A DNA stretch of 64,000 nucleotides from Paraphaeosphaeria minitans (GCA_015832175.1 WJXW01000014.1:310001-374000); one strand, 5' to 3'. Shown: positions 1 through 12,162, counted from the stretch's first letter. Numbers and translations are program-made. The notes: generated by a model from the sequence alone, not told the origin.

Positions 1-343
1 TGGGCAATGCTGGTGATGATGTGCCAGTTGCCATGCAGATTTGGAGAACGTCATGCACGGCGACGCGCAAAAGGAGCCACTCCGACTTCAGGGAAGCCGC
101 TACCGACCCCGCACGGGCCATGTAAAAAATGTCGGCCACCACAGCTATCGATAACCGCCCACCACGCGAACCGACTTGCACACCACACCGTTAGTCTATA
201 CGCGAAAGAGACTGGTCGTTGGAGCAGAAGAGAAGAATTCCATCACCTGTGATTTCTGGATTCCCACCTTCCGGTAGACTACCACCCGATCTCACGCCGC
301 CGAACTTCCTCACACCACGCACGCACACACATACACATACAAC
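1..343. other. Upstream region of the PNO1-like gene
   Basis: No convincing coding sequence is seen here. The short open frames on both strands lack domain features. The stretch ends in a (CA)-rich leader (about 315-340, repeated CACACA) directly before the start codon at 344, so it most likely holds the promoter and 5' leader of the next gene. Confidence 0.5.
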
Positions 344-1281
344 ATGCCTGCGCCCACCGCCCTGCAACGCGCGCCCGAAGCGCTTGCGGAAAACGTCGAC
401 ATGACCGATGCCGTCTCCGCGCCGCTCCCCGCTCAAGACAATGCCCCACTCGTCGACATGGACACCACCACCGCTGCGCCTGCGCCAGCCCAAGACCCCG
501 CACACTCCGACGCGCAAGACGTGCCCACAACCGACGAGTCGGGCCGGCCAGTCTTCCCCAAGAGCGGTGTCATACCGCTGGCCTTCAAGCGGGAGCGAAG
601 AAACGTGCCGGGTGAGTCGCTCGGAGCCACCACCTACATGGCACATGTGCCCATCTAACCCACCGCCAGTCCCTCCCCACAGGATGACCCCCCTCAAGAC
701 CAACTGGCCCAAGATATACCCCCCGCTCGTCGAGCACCTCAAGCTGCAGGTCCGCATGAACACGTCCAAGAAGAGCGTGGAGATGCGCACAAGCTCGGCG
801 ACCACGGACACGGGCGCGCTCCAGAAGGGCGAGGACTTTGTCAAAGCCTTCTGCCTCGGCTTCGACGTCGACGACGCCATCGCGCTGCTGCGGCTGGACG
901 ACCTGTACATTGAGACCTTCGAGATCAAGGACGTCAAGACGCTGCAGGGCGAGCATCTCGGGCGCGCCATCGGCCGCATTGCCGGCAAGGACGGCAAGAC
1001 CAAGTTTGCGATTGAGAACGCCTCGCGGACGAGAGTCGTGCTGGCCGACCAAAAGGTGCCGTCCCCCTCCCCCTGGGCCTCTGCTCGTGCTCGTGCTTGC
1101 GCTTGCGCTTATGCTTATGCACCCGACCGTACTGACCTCCCGACAGATCCACATCCTCGGCGGCTTCAAGAACATCCACATCGCCCGCGAGGCCATCGTC
1201 TCGCTCATCCTGGGCTCCCAGCCCGGCAAGGTGTACGGCAACCTGCGGACGGTAGCGGGGCGCATGAAGGAGCGGTTCTGA
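344..1281 (+). CDS. PNO1: Pre-rRNA-processing protein PNO1 (Dim2/Rrp20 family, KH domain)
   Basis: RNA-binding assembly factor of the small ribosomal subunit. In yeast it works with Nob1 and Dim1 in 18S rRNA maturation, in the nucleolus and cytoplasm. Three exons fit with phases preserved: 344-611, 670-1055 and 1147-1281, giving 262 aa, the usual family length. The first splice uses the AG at 668-669, not the later AG at 681-682, because only the former restores the family motif VPVPPHRMTPL. The N-terminal 90 residues are acidic and alanine/proline-rich. The KH core carries GRIAGKDGKTKFAIENASRT, and the C-terminus has the conserved IHILGGFKNIHIAREA...LILG stretch. The start at 344 is the first ATG of the frame and follows a CA-rich leader. 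Function rests on the family; the exon joins are read from sequence. Confidence 0.95.
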
Positions 1282-3390
1282 GCCTCGCAAAAGAGAGGAC
1301 GACGGGATCCATGTGCATTTCACGGCGTTTGTTGGGTGGGTGGGAGGAACAGGCGGAAAAAAAAATACCATTAGCGCGAGATGAATTCACGAACGGTTTG
1401 GCATGGGATCAACAGCGGAATCCATGCAATTGGAAGTCGTGCCTGTAGACTGATGACTGAAAACAAACCAAAAACAGAGCAAAGCAAAACAAAACAAAAC
1501 AAAACAAAACAAAACAACAGAAAAATCCCGATTGCCTAGCCGAGTCGCGACCTACGCCCCGTTCCTAGGTATCTATGCAATGGCGCCGTCTCCGCCGGCG
1601 TCCCCGGAAAGCGTGGTTTGCGCGAGCACGTTGGACGCATCCATCCGCAGCTGGCGGATCCCACGAGTAGCTATGACCGATGCAGGTTCGCGACTGGGGG
1701 ATGTGCGTGCGCCGAGTATATAGTATCTAGCGGAGAGTCGAAGCCGACAAATCGCACCGGTGACTTTAGTCTACCTAACGTACCTACCCCCCTTTGCCCT
1801 CGCGGATAGGTTGTGTAGATTCCATATCGACCATCCGCTCCGCACCGCACTCTCGTCGCCTACTAGAAAGAAAAGCAGAAAAGAAAGAAAGCAGAAAAAA
1901 AGAAAAGGAAAAAGAAGAGAAAAGAACTATACGCACCCCCGCCCCTTTGCTTCCGTCTCTCCGGCTCACGCCTTCCACAGCCTGCCATCGGCCTGCACGG
2001 CCCAGTCCTCCGAGCCCACGAGTGGAGGATTGTGGGCGGACGGGATGGGAGGAGCGAGCTAGGGATGATAGGTGAGGGTAGAGTGGACAATGCGTGTGAT
2101 GGACGATAGGAAAACCGTGATTATGAAATGAGCAATGGACGATAGGGAAACAGTGACTGTGGAATGCGTGTGATGGACGATAAGAAAAACAGTGCTTGTG
2201 GAATGAGTGGAAAGCTGATAGGTAGACGATGGGCGACCGAAGGATACCAATGGTAGAGTTAGTGATTCGGCAGACCAGTCGCGATGGCAAGACTGCAGAG
2301 TGTTTGCACTGGGTAGGCTTGAAGGATGAAAGCTGAGTCCAGTCAGGCAGACTCGGACGAAGGACGTCAATAATCAATAGGGAATTGCCCTCGTATCAGA
2401 AGATGACCAGTCCACTGGCGGCGTCGTGGACACCGTGGGCACTGGGCAGCAAGTCTGAGCACTCAGCACATGCCTTGTTGATCATGTTCGCCTCGGCAAT
2501 CTCAACCGTGCTGACATGGTTCGGGGGGGGGCCGTGCGGCCCTAAAAGCCCGGCCGAGGCGTTCTCTATCAATGTCTTTGTCTGCAGCCGAATGGTAAAC
2601 GTTGCAGCCACGGAAGAGGCTTGCTCTTGTCGAATCTCGCGCCGGCTTTGATGCGATATAACGGCGTGTGGCTGTCAGTCCCAAGTCCGGATAGGAAGGA
2701 GGTGCGAACGACGTCACGCGACTTTTGCGCCCCACGAGGACTTCGGTATCGACTTCAATGCTCTGCTAGTGGAGTCGAAATGTTATGTCGGGGTTGAGGG
2801 CAGGTACAAAGCCGCATCAGGGGGTCTTCGAGGCCTGGTACTACTCACCGCCGCTCTTGACCTGAGTGATTCACCCAAGTCGGGTAATGGTCATTTTCGC
2901 ACAAGACGTCGGGTCGGGTGAAGCTGTGCTCCCTGGGCGTAGGTAAGCCAGTGTAGGCGCCAGTAAGACGGTACGGGGCCTCGGGTCAGTGGAGGTTCGG
3001 CGACAGAGAGTTTCGCTTGACGGACGGAACCGTTGCGTGGGAAGAGGCGGAAATTCGTCGGCCTGGGCAATTGCAATGCAGGTGAGAGGGAGGGTGTAAT
3101 TCGCAGGTTATACGGGTGCCTGGCGTGGGCGTCTAGGCGAGGTGCGAATGGCATGCACGAATCTGGGCAGAGCGAAAATAGTCCAGTAGCTTACGAGGTC
3201 CAATACATGTAGCGAGCATCTCGTGTCACCGAGGCGCTCTCCGGGTCGTCGTTATTACAGGCGCATCGGGGGGATTCGAAGGGGCTCTGTGACGAGATGC
3301 AGTGCGGCGCGGTTGCTGACTGCAGCGGTTGGAGGGAAGAGGTGTGACAGAAGGCTGGTGAAAAATGTTGGGTCTGGGTTGGGTCACGCA

Positions 3391-3500
3391 GGAGGGTTGG
3401 TGGGATGGGACATTGTTGAGGGTTGGCGGGATGGGACATTGTTGGAGGTTGGTGGGATGGGACATTGTTGGAGGGTTGGCGGGATGGGACATTGTTGGAG
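3391..3500. repeat. Minisatellite, four copies of a 26-27 bp unit
   Basis: Four adjacent near-identical units built around GGGATGGGACATTGTT, alternating GGTGG and GGCGG forms. This creates low-complexity open frames on both strands that should not be read as genes. Confidence 0.9.
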
Positions 3501-4505
3501 AAGCGCAGAGAAAGCGAAATGTATTGGGGCGTTGGCTAGGGGGGGTTCGTGCAGGCCAATGGGATGGTGGCAGCGCTGGACAGGGTGGCTGTGGGAGGTG
3601 ACGTCGAGCGGGCGGGACCACTGCGACACAGCAGCACGCGGCTGCAGGTAGGATGGGAATGGCAATGGTGTAGGAATGGCAAGGTCGAGGTCGCAGGAGG
3701 GCCCGTCACGTGTGGGCACATGACAAGGCGACGCGCAGGGCAGCAGGGCAGCAGGGAAAGAGCGATTGATGAGGCTGGGGTCCGTGCGGGGTGGGCGCCT
3801 TCTAGAAGACGGCGCGGCAGCAGGCGCGATGGCGGGCGACGGCAGGCGCGAAGGAGGGGCACGTCGAGGGGAAAGGTCGCCCTGGGCCCTGTTGGCCATG
3901 GGTCCACGAAAGACGGAGGCCTGGTGGACTGACTACTTATCCAACTAGATGGTACATGTACAGACTCCAGAGTGCGGTGCAGGAGATGGCTATCTATGTG
4001 TTGCGGCACAGGACACGGCTTCCGGGGCGGTGGACTGACGCTGGTAATGCGGGCTGGCATCCCTGCAGCGATGGGCCCGAGTCTCGCCCTCTCTACGTCT
4101 CTGAATCCTCGTTCAATGGGCTCTCCACGGGCTCAACAGGCTCTCGATGGGCTCTCAACAGGCTCTCGATGGATTCTGAATAGCCTCTCCATGGGCTCTG
4201 AATATCCTCTCCGTGGGCTCTCGATGGATTCTGAATAGCCTAGCCTCTCCGTGTGCTCAACCTGCCCACCGGGCTGCCAACCACTGACCATGTACTGTGT
4301 ACCCGCGACGTTATCGCCGCCATGCCGCCATGCCACCAAATGGCGAACAAAAAGGACCCTAAAAGCCCCGACGCCCCCGGCCATCGTCCTCCACTGTAGG
4401 TACAGTATACGTGTAGTCTACATGCCTTTGCTGTCTGTCTGTCTGTCTGTCTGCCTGCCGCACCGCATACCTCACGATTAAGCCGGTCCAGTCTGGATAG
4501 GTAGT

Positions 4506-4594
4506 TCTCGCTCATCTGGAATACTTTCTCGCTCATCTGGAATACTTTCTCGCTCATCTGGAATACTTTCTCGCTCATCTGGAATACTTTCTCG
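4506..4594. repeat. Minisatellite, four copies of a 21 bp unit
   Basis: The 21-bp unit begins TCTCGCTCATCTGGAATAC and is repeated four times without change, followed by a partial fifth copy. Because 21 is a multiple of three, the array gives a repetitive open frame on the minus strand, which I regard as spurious. Confidence 0.9.
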
Positions 4595-4807
4595 CACCCG
4601 TCCCTGCAAATCACCCTCATCCGGAATGCTGCTTCGCCTACGCAACCCTGCTCCACCCGCGCACTTGCAGTAAGCTCACCCGAGGCCCTGACCGCTGCCC
4701 TATCTTATAGCTTCGCCTTCGCCTTCCTCCTACCCCGGCCGCACGCGCCCGCACTCCATAAGCACAGCCCGCCTCCAACACGGAGACACAACACACGACA
4801 CACGACA

Positions 4808-4869
4808 CCCGTTACCGTTACCGTCACCCTCACCCTCACCCTCACCCACACCCACACCCACACCCACAC
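4808..4869. repeat. Graded hexamer array upstream of the permease gene
   Basis: A run of six-base units that drifts from CCGTTA through CCGTCA and CCCTCA to CCCACA. It sits about 130 bp before the permease start codon, so it is probably in the promoter or 5' leader. It is C-rich on this strand and G-rich on the other. It is not the fungal telomere repeat TTAGGG. Confidence 0.8.
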
Positions 4870-4995
4870 GACCCAACCCCCCTCACGGCTCGCTGCGCAC
4901 TTCTCCCTGCCCACGGCTCGCGGCTCGCTGCGGCGCCACCACAGGTTGCAGCGCAGCACCCGCTGCAGCGCTACAGTGCCAACCCCCAAAACACC

Positions 4996-6887
4996 ATGCC
5001 GCTCCACCACGACGACGACGACTACCGCACCGAGAAGAGCTTCGGAAGTGGCAGGAAATCTCAGAGCTCCTACTATGGCGAGTCGTCGGTCCACCACGAT
5101 GGCCTCGGCCGCCGCATGCTCGACAGCTTCAAGCGCGACCCCAACGTGACCATGACCCTCAAGGCCAGCGGGGCCACCGACGCAAAGGTCTTCGACGTCG
5201 AGAGCGCCGCCGCCAACACGGCCAATTCACCGCTTGCGAGGCGCCTCAAGGGCCGCCATCTGCAGATGATTGCCATCGGCGGCAGCATCGGTACGCTGGA
5301 CCTCGCCGCCCTCACCCCACTCCTTGCTAACCACCACCAGGAACCGGCCTCTTCGTCGGCTCCGGTCAGGTGCTCGCCGCCGCCGGCCCAGCCTCCCTCG
5401 TCATTTCCTACTGTCTGGTTGGTATCATGATGTACTGCACCGTGCATGCCTTGGGTGAAATGGCCGTCCTCTTTCCCGTGGCCGGTTCTTTCTCCGCCTA
5501 CTCGACGCGCTTCATCGACCCTGCCTGGGGGTTCGCCATGGGTTGGAAGTGAGTCCACCACGCCTCGTCCCCGCTCAGCCCAGCTAACCATGGCTTCAGC
5601 TATGCCCTGCAGTGGCTGGTCGTCCTGCCGCTGGAGATCGTCGCTGCAACCTACACCATCAGCTTCTGGAACCACGGAGCCGTCAACAACAACGCCTGGG
5701 TCGCCATCTTCCTGACCGTGATCGTGGGCATCAATCTGTTCGGCGTCAGGGGCTACGGAGAGGCCGAATTCGTGTTCGCCATCATCAAGGTCGCCGCAGT
5801 CGTGGGCTTCATCCTCCTCGGCATCATCATCAACATCGGCGGCGGGCCCAACGGAGAGTACATCGGCTTCAAGTACTGGCGCGACCCGGGAGCCTTTCAT
5901 AATGGCTTCAAGGGCTTCTGCGGCACCTTTGTCAACGCCGCCTTTGCCTTCTCCGGGACCGAGCTCGTCGGCCTGGCCGCGGCAGAGACAGCCAACCCCC
6001 GCAAGTCGCTTCCTACCGCCGTCAAGCAGGTCTTCTGGCGCATCACCCTGTTCTACGTCGTGTCGCTCCTGATTGTCGGCCTGCTCGTTCCCTGGAACAC
6101 GCCGCAGCTCCTGCAGAAGGAGAACAATCACGAAGCTGACACCGTCACGTCTCCCTTTGTCATTGCCATCAACAACGCTAGCATCGATGTGCTCCCGTCC
6201 GTCTTCAACGCCGTCATCATGATCGCCGTGCTTTCGGTCGGCAATTCGGCCATCTATGGCTCCAGCCGCACGCTCGCCGCCCTCGCGGAGCAGTCGCAGG
6301 CCCCTAAGATCCTCTCCTACATTGATCGCCAAGGTCGCCCCCTTGTCGCTATTGCTGTGTCCTCTAGTCTAGGCTTCCTCGCCTTCCTGGCTGGCGCCGA
6401 CCGGGGTAAGCAGCAGGCCACGTTCAACTGGCTGCTCGCGCTGTCGGCGCTGTCGGCCGTGTTCACGTGGGCATCCATCTGCTTTGCGCACATCCGGTTC
6501 CGCAAGGGCTGGGCGCTGCAGGGCCACACGCTCGACGAGCTCGCGTTCAGATCGCAGCCTGGCGTGATTGGATCGTGGATCGGGTTCGCGTTCAACATGA
6601 TTGTGCTCATCGCGCAGTTCTTCGTGGCAGTGGTGCCGCTGGAGTACAAGACGCAAACGAACAAGCAGCGGCTCGAGGGCTTCTTCCAAATCTACCTCGC
6701 GCTCCCCGTCACGCTGGCGTTTTACATACCGTACAAGCTGCACTACCGGACGAGCGTGGTCCGCAGCTACAACATGGATCTGCACACGGGGATCCGCGAG
6801 CTCAACCTCGAGGCGCTCATCGAGGAGGAGCGCGAGGAGCGCAGGGCGTGGCCGAGGTGGAAGAAGGTGTACAAGTTCTTTTGTTGA
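4996..6887 (+). CDS. Amino acid permease (YAT/AAP family, APC superfamily)
   Basis: Predicted plasma-membrane amino acid/proton symporter. Three exons join in phase: 4996-5290, 5341-5548 and 5600-6887, giving 596 aa, the size usual for fungal permeases. The hydrophilic N-terminal tail (about 95 residues) is followed by the first membrane helix, which carries the family signature GGSIGTGLFVGSG across the first intron. The join at the second intron restores GWNYALQWLVVLPLE, also a family hallmark. About twelve hydrophobic segments are visible. The protein ends in FFC, comparable with the C-terminal FWC of yeast Gap1-type permeases, whose cysteine is palmitoylated. Substrate range cannot be read from sequence. 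The long antisense frame opposite it is a shadow. Confidence 0.93.
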
Positions 6888-7841
6888 GGTTGGACATGAT
6901 GAGGGCATGCTTTGCTCGTTTGCGGTTCACGTGCATGGTTTCCTGGCGGTATCTGGCGTTTTTTGGCATTTGGCATTTGGGGGTCTTTATTTCTGTGATA
7001 CCTGGCGGCATTGTCTCGTCTGAGGCATTGCGCAGCCCCGCGCTTTTGTTTGGAGTAGGATTTTTTTTTTCAAGTGTCTATATGGGATAGTTGGGTGGGC
7101 GGACGGTAGGGTAGGTGGCGGCGTCGGCGGGGGTTTTTTTTTCATCATCAAAATTGGCTGGTTGGCCGTGTAGATGGCACATGAAAATGAAAAATGTAGG
7201 ATTTTGTGTTTTGTTTGGTCGTGCGGTTGGCTTTTGTAATGGGGGGTGTGGGAGAAAGTGAGATGGGGCGCTGGGGGTGCTGGGGGTGGCTGGGGGTGAT
7301 GGATGGGGGTGGTGGGTGATGGATGGTGGATGGAGGGGTGATGGACAGACGTGGATGGATAGATGTGGATGGATAGACGTGGGAGATGAATAGATGTGGA
7401 TGGATAGACGTGGGAGATGAACAGACGTGCACGAATAGATGCCCGAGCCAAATAGATGTGCGCAGGGAATAGGTATCTAATTGCAACTCAACCACTCAAC
7501 TCGCCCCCCAGCGCCAGCCCCCAGCGCCGGAACCCCCCCGTCCCCGTTCCGTCGCACTCTCACAGTCCTCCTTCCTCATCTTCTAGGTACCTGGGTAGAC
7601 TTGCACCTAGACTTGCACCTTGTTTGTCCATCTCACGGAAAAGTTATAAGTCGTATTATACCGACTACTACGTAGTTACAGGTCGTGTTTGTACGCAGAC
7701 GTGGATTGGACGTCTTGGGTTCTGTCTGTCTGTCTACCTGCCTACCCGTCTGTCTACCTGTCCGTTCTGTCGGTCCGTGTTTCGGTAGTCTACCGCGGTG
7801 ATTTGAGGCGCGTGGAGGAGAGTGTAGGGTGGGTGGGGGAT

Positions 7842-7960
7842 TGGCTTGACTTGGCTTTGACTTGACTTGACTTTGACTTGACTTGACTTTGACTCGACTT
7901 GACTTTGACTCGACTTGACTTTGACTCGACTTGACTTTGACTCGACTTTTACTTTGGCTG
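7842..7960. repeat. TTGACTTTGACTCGAC-type minisatellite
   Basis: Imperfect tandem array of 10-17 bp units made of GACTTGACTT and GACTCGACTT. It lies about 400 bp upstream of the kinase start codon. Confidence 0.85.
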
Positions 7961-8039
7961 TGACTTGGCTTGGGCTCGGGCTTGGGCTTTAGCTTTGTAG
8001 GAAGGCATCGCGTTGTTGTTGTTTTTTTGTTTGCGGTCG

Positions 8040-8245
8040 CGCATCGGGGACGGAACGTGGGTCGTTGGGGGTTGCGCGCTCGGGGACGGAAAGCTTTCTT
8101 GCGTCGTTGGTCGCGCGCTCGGGGACGGAAAGCTTACTTGTGTTGGCGTGTCGCGCTCTCGGGACATCTTTGCTGCGTCGCCTTGTCGCGCTCTGCATCG
8201 CCTTGTCGCGCTCTCGGACGGAAGCTTTCTTGCGTCGCGCTCTGA
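8040..8245. repeat. Imperfect direct repeats upstream of the kinase gene
   Basis: Several diverged copies of a unit with the core CGCGCTCGGGGACGGAAAGC followed by TTTCTTGCGTCG. They occur near 8078, 8112, 8150 and 8205, with later copies shortened. The position, within 330 bp of the start codon, makes a promoter or leader role possible but unproven. Confidence 0.65.
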
Positions 8246-8369
8246 ACCTTTCCTGCGTCGCCCTCACAAACTCACGCTCTCTGCACCCCTTCGTACGTCG
8301 CCGTGTTCGCCGGCGTGCTCATGTAAATGACGCTGCGCCTGCCCTCGGATCCCGCAGCGGCGCCCCCTG

Positions 8370-11269
8370 ATGCAGTCGAGCATTCGCGCTCAGGCTGAAG
8401 AGAGGAAGAAGGTGCGCCGGCGACTTCCGTCTCGTCTCTCTCCTCTCGTCCCGTCTGCCTGCTAACGCGCCGCAGCAGCTCGCAAACTCGTACAAGCAGC
8501 TCCTCGAGTACGCCGCAGCCTCCCTCTCCCTCCTCTCCCTCCTCCTCCTCCTCCTTCACACATGCTGACGCGCCCCCAGTGAATTCTCCGCCCCAGACCT
8601 CAAGCACGTGGGCAACTACACCCTGGGCCGGCTGATTGGCAAGGGCAGCTTTGGCAAGGTCTATCTGGCCTCCCACAAGCTCACCAACGGCTCCAAGGTC
8701 TGTCGCACGCGTGCAGACGGCCTGCTCCCACCGCTGACCCTGCCAGGTCGTGCTCAAGTCGGCCAAAAAGGACGACACCAACCTCGCCCGCGAGATCCAC
8801 CACCACCGCCAGTTCATCCACCCCCACATTGCCCGCCTGTACGAGGTCATCGTCACCGAGTCGCTCGTCTGGCTGGCCCTCGAGTACTGCCCGGGTACGC
8901 GCACGCCGTGCTTCCATGTCCGTGGGCAAAAACACATCTGACTTCCCACTGCAGGCGACGAACTCTACAACTACCTCCTCGCCCACGGCCCGCTCGGCCC
9001 CCCCAAGGTCCAGAAGATCTTCACCCAGCTCGTCGGCGCCGTCTCGTACGTGCACAACAAGTCGTGCGTCCACCGCGATCTCAAGCTCGAGAACATCCTG
9101 CTCGACAAGCACGAGAACGTCAAGCTCGTCGACTTTGGCTTCACCCGCGAATACGAGGGCAAGAGCAACTACCTGCAGACATGGTGCGGCACCGTGTGCT
9201 ATAGCGCCCCCGAGATGCTCAAGGGCGAAAAGTACGCCGGCGAAAAGGTCGACGTCTGGAGTCTGGGCATCATCCTGTACGCCCTTCTGGTTGGCGAGCT
9301 GCCCTTCGACGACGACAACGAGATGGTCACCAAAACGAAGATCCTCAAGGACGAGCCAAACTACCCCGACACCTTCCCACCGCACGCAAAGGAGCTGTGC
9401 CAGAGCCTGCTCTCGAAGCGCCCCATACTGAGACCCACGCTGGCCGACATCTTGCAGAACCCCTGGCTGGCAGAGAACGCGCCGCGCCAGCAGGAGATAT
9501 TGAAGCTGAAGCAGCCGGATCCCTTTTCGACCGATCTGGAGAAAGAGGTCTTGCAGAGGATGCGTGCCGCTGGGGTGGACATGGATACCGTCATCGAGAA
9601 CGTCCTCGCCCAGCGCTGCGACGCGCTGGCGGGCTGGTGGGCACTGCTGCTTGAGAAGGAAGAGAGGAAAGCCAAGAGAAGAGAACGCAAGCGGAAAGAG
9701 AGGGAGGCTGAGGCCAAAAGCCTGCGGCGGCTGAGCGCGGCGAGCAGTCGCTTGGACAAGCTTGCACCGACGATAAAAGAGACGGACGAGGAGGGTCACG
9801 ATTCTGGCCTGCTCGGGGAGCCCCCCAAGAGCCGGGGGAGGGCCCGGAATCGCAGCAGTCTGCATGGTAGGCTGCACACGACTTTCGATCGACCTTCACT
9901 AACAAGTCCAGGCGTCCCTTCGGACCTCCCAAAACTCCCAGAGTCGGGCAACTCGCCCGAACCCGACGCCAGCATGCCTCCACCTCCTGTACCCAAAGAC
10001 CACATCCGATCCTCGGGCTCTTCATCACGACCGCCTCCGCCGCCCAAAGAGATGATGAGACGGCGGTCCCAAGCAAGCATGCTTCAAGTCGTCTCTACCA
10101 ACGCCGACCTCCTTAGTCCAAACGGCTTCGTCCCCAAACGCCGCCGGAAATACCAACCCCCCTTCTTCTCCCACCTCGCCACCCTCCGCAACTGGATCAA
10201 AGAAACCTCCAAACGCGCCCGCTCCCCGAGCGGCTCCAAAGCCTCCTCCGCCAAATCTCCCACCCAGCCCGACCACGTCTCATCTCCCGAGTCAACCCGC
10301 CGTCCCACAGCCGCAAACCGCAATGCCAGCCTCCACGCCCACCACGCGGGCGTCGCGCCCATGACACACATGCCCACTCGTCCACGGGTTTCTTCTTCTG
10401 GGAAGAGAGCCAGCCTGTCCCCGGCCCCGCTCACACCGCGGTCTTCGTATCGGAGATCGTCGGGCGGCCTGCGCGGCCGCAAATCCACGTCCTCGTCCAT
10501 TTCGTCGATCCGCTCGATGCCGCACCACCACCACACGCACTCCAAAGCATCTTCCACGTCCTCTGCCTCCGTCACCTCCCCCACCATCTCCGTCTCCAAA
10601 CCTTCAAAGTCGCCGCACGCCAGCGTCAAAGTGCTCCCCGCGACGCCGACAAACGCTTCCTTCCCGAGCGGTCTGAGGCTCGGTCTCGCGGTGCGCGGCG
10701 GGCTGAGCGAGGGCGGCGCGGCGTTTGGCCAGGCGCCGCCGAGTTCGCCTGGCTTGGTGTTTGCGAAGAGGAAGAAGAGCACGTTCAAGGGGCCCATGCT
10801 CACGTTGGGACAGCATGCGGGACATCATCATGGGTCTCCGGCGGTGCAGAGGAGGGCTGAGGCGGCAAGTAGGAGTGCGAGCATGCAGGGACGTAGGAGC
10901 GGAGAGATTATGGGCATTACCGAGGAAGAGGAGGAGGAAGAGGAGGGCATGGAGGTCGAAGAGGTGGATGAGTTTAGTCCTGTGCTTGGGGGGTGTGAGG
11001 AGGTGATTGAGGAGAGTGACGCCGAAGCTGAAGCCGAGGCCGAGGCTGAGATTGAAACGGGGGCTGGGGCGGAGAGTCCGCCTACGGGGCAAGGGACGGG
11101 GTTGGGGTTGGCGGGTGCGATGGCCGAGCAGGACGGCCGGCCGGCAGATGCAAAGGATGAGGCCGGCGGGGGCTTGCTGCTCGGTCGGTTGATGGAGGTC
11201 CGCGAGGAGAGTCCGGCGCTTGGTATCGATGTCGAGGACACGTCTGGGATGTCGCCGAAGGGAGAGTAA
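8370..11269 (+). CDS. Serine/threonine protein kinase, CAMK/SNF1-MARK-like
   Basis: Five exons join in phase: 8370-8411, 8476-8507, 8580-8697, 8747-8894 and 8955-11269 (884 aa). The ATG at 8370 was chosen because only it feeds the two tiny first exons correctly. Kinase domain about residues 35-300: glycine loop IGKGSFGKVY, VLK lysine near residue 68, HRDLKLEN catalytic loop near 153, DFGF, activation segment WCGTVCYSAPEML, then LRPTLADILQNPWL. The HRDLKLEN and APE forms place it with SNF1/AMPK/MARK-like kinases. A basic coiled segment follows (about 350-400), then a long disordered Ser/Pro-rich tail and an acidic EAEAEAE stretch near the end. Fungal relatives such as Kin4 or YPL150W are possible; I cannot assign an orthologue. 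A 45-nt in-frame stretch at 9867-9911 could be a sixth intron. Confidence 0.88.
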
Positions 11270-12162
11270 CTTGCACACGCCGTGGCGAAGGCCTGAGACG
11301 CTCGCGGAAGGATCGGTTGAATGGGGTGCGTGATGAGAGCTTGGGGAAATGGCTTGGTTTGCTTTGCTTTGGTTTGGGTTGATGCCGGTGAGATGCACGA
11401 TGATAGATACCTCTTCCTTTTTTTTGTCCTTTCATTTCTATCTATTTCTATCTATTTCTATTTCTATTGCTATTTCTATTGCTATTTCTAGTTCTGCGAT
11501 ACCTGAGTAAGGGGTTTCGCTTGCTTTTTATGCACATGGGTACGTACCGCAATTTCCTCTTTCTTTTATGTTTTTGGCTTTTTTGGCTTGCTTTTTTTTT
11601 TTTGCTTTGGGCACAGCGTAGCACTGGACTGCGTAGTGCCGGACTGGGCTGGTTGTAGAGATGGCTCTGTCGGTCGCTTTTGAGCGTATTCATTGGGGAG
11701 GGCCCAGGATGGGGAGACTGGGGGTTGGAGGTTGGGGGTTGTATATTCTTTTTCTTTTCGTCTGGGTGGATGGGTGGGTGTGGATTGTAGATTAGGAGAA
11801 GGAGAAGGGGAAGGGGAAGGTGAAGGTGAGTGAGAAGGAGCAGGCAAGACGGAGTGAGGACCGAGGCAGGACGGAGTGTGGCAAAGTACTGTACCGTACT
11901 GTACATAAACCAAACCAAGTTGAGACGCAATGCAACGGAGCGCAACCCAATGCAACGCAATACACAAGGTGGCAACGCATCGCAAGCCAAACCGAGCCCA
12001 AGCCAAAACAGCAGTTTCCCAACGAACCTCCCCTCCCCCTAGGTATACGCGAACACATCGCCCATGCCATTCCGCCAATCGACCCCGTGTTGAAACATGC
12101 CGCTCCGAATTGCGATGCCCCGGACGGATCCGGAATTTCACGGGAACGGGTACAGCGCTGTA

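Larger units (their letters stand above)
1282..4995. other. Long spacer without a supported gene (3.7 kb)
   Basis: No frame here shows a domain, a plausible intron pattern or family resemblance. It begins with the PNO1 3' flank, which has a (CAAAA)n run at about 1485-1517. It also contains purine-rich sequence (1863-1925), three minisatellites annotated separately, an imperfect GGCTCTC-type repeat field at about 4100-4255, a (GTCT)n run at about 4433-4455, and a graded hexamer array just before the permease gene. Confidence 0.5.
6888..8369. other. Repeat-rich spacer between permease and kinase genes
   Basis: No supported gene. It contains G-rich GGATGG-type repeats (about 7270-7345), a GATGGATAGACGTGGGAGAT minisatellite (about 7350-7430), a CTGTCTGTCTAC run near 7722-7765, and the two arrays listed separately. 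The right end is presumably the promoter and leader of the kinase gene. Confidence 0.5.

Noticed and set aside
3384..3500. CRISPR-like regular repeats
   Set aside because: Units are directly adjacent with no unique spacers, and the genome is fungal; it is a minisatellite.
4808..4869. Internal telomere sequence
   Set aside because: The units are CCGTTA, CCCTCA and CCCACA, not CCCTAA/TTAGGG.
5073..6332. 419-residue minus frame opposite the permease
   Set aside because: It ignores the permease introns and has no domain; it is a shadow of a confirmed gene.
8681..9877. 398-residue minus frame opposite the kinase
   Set aside because: It runs antisense through catalytic motifs of a clear kinase and has no independent support.
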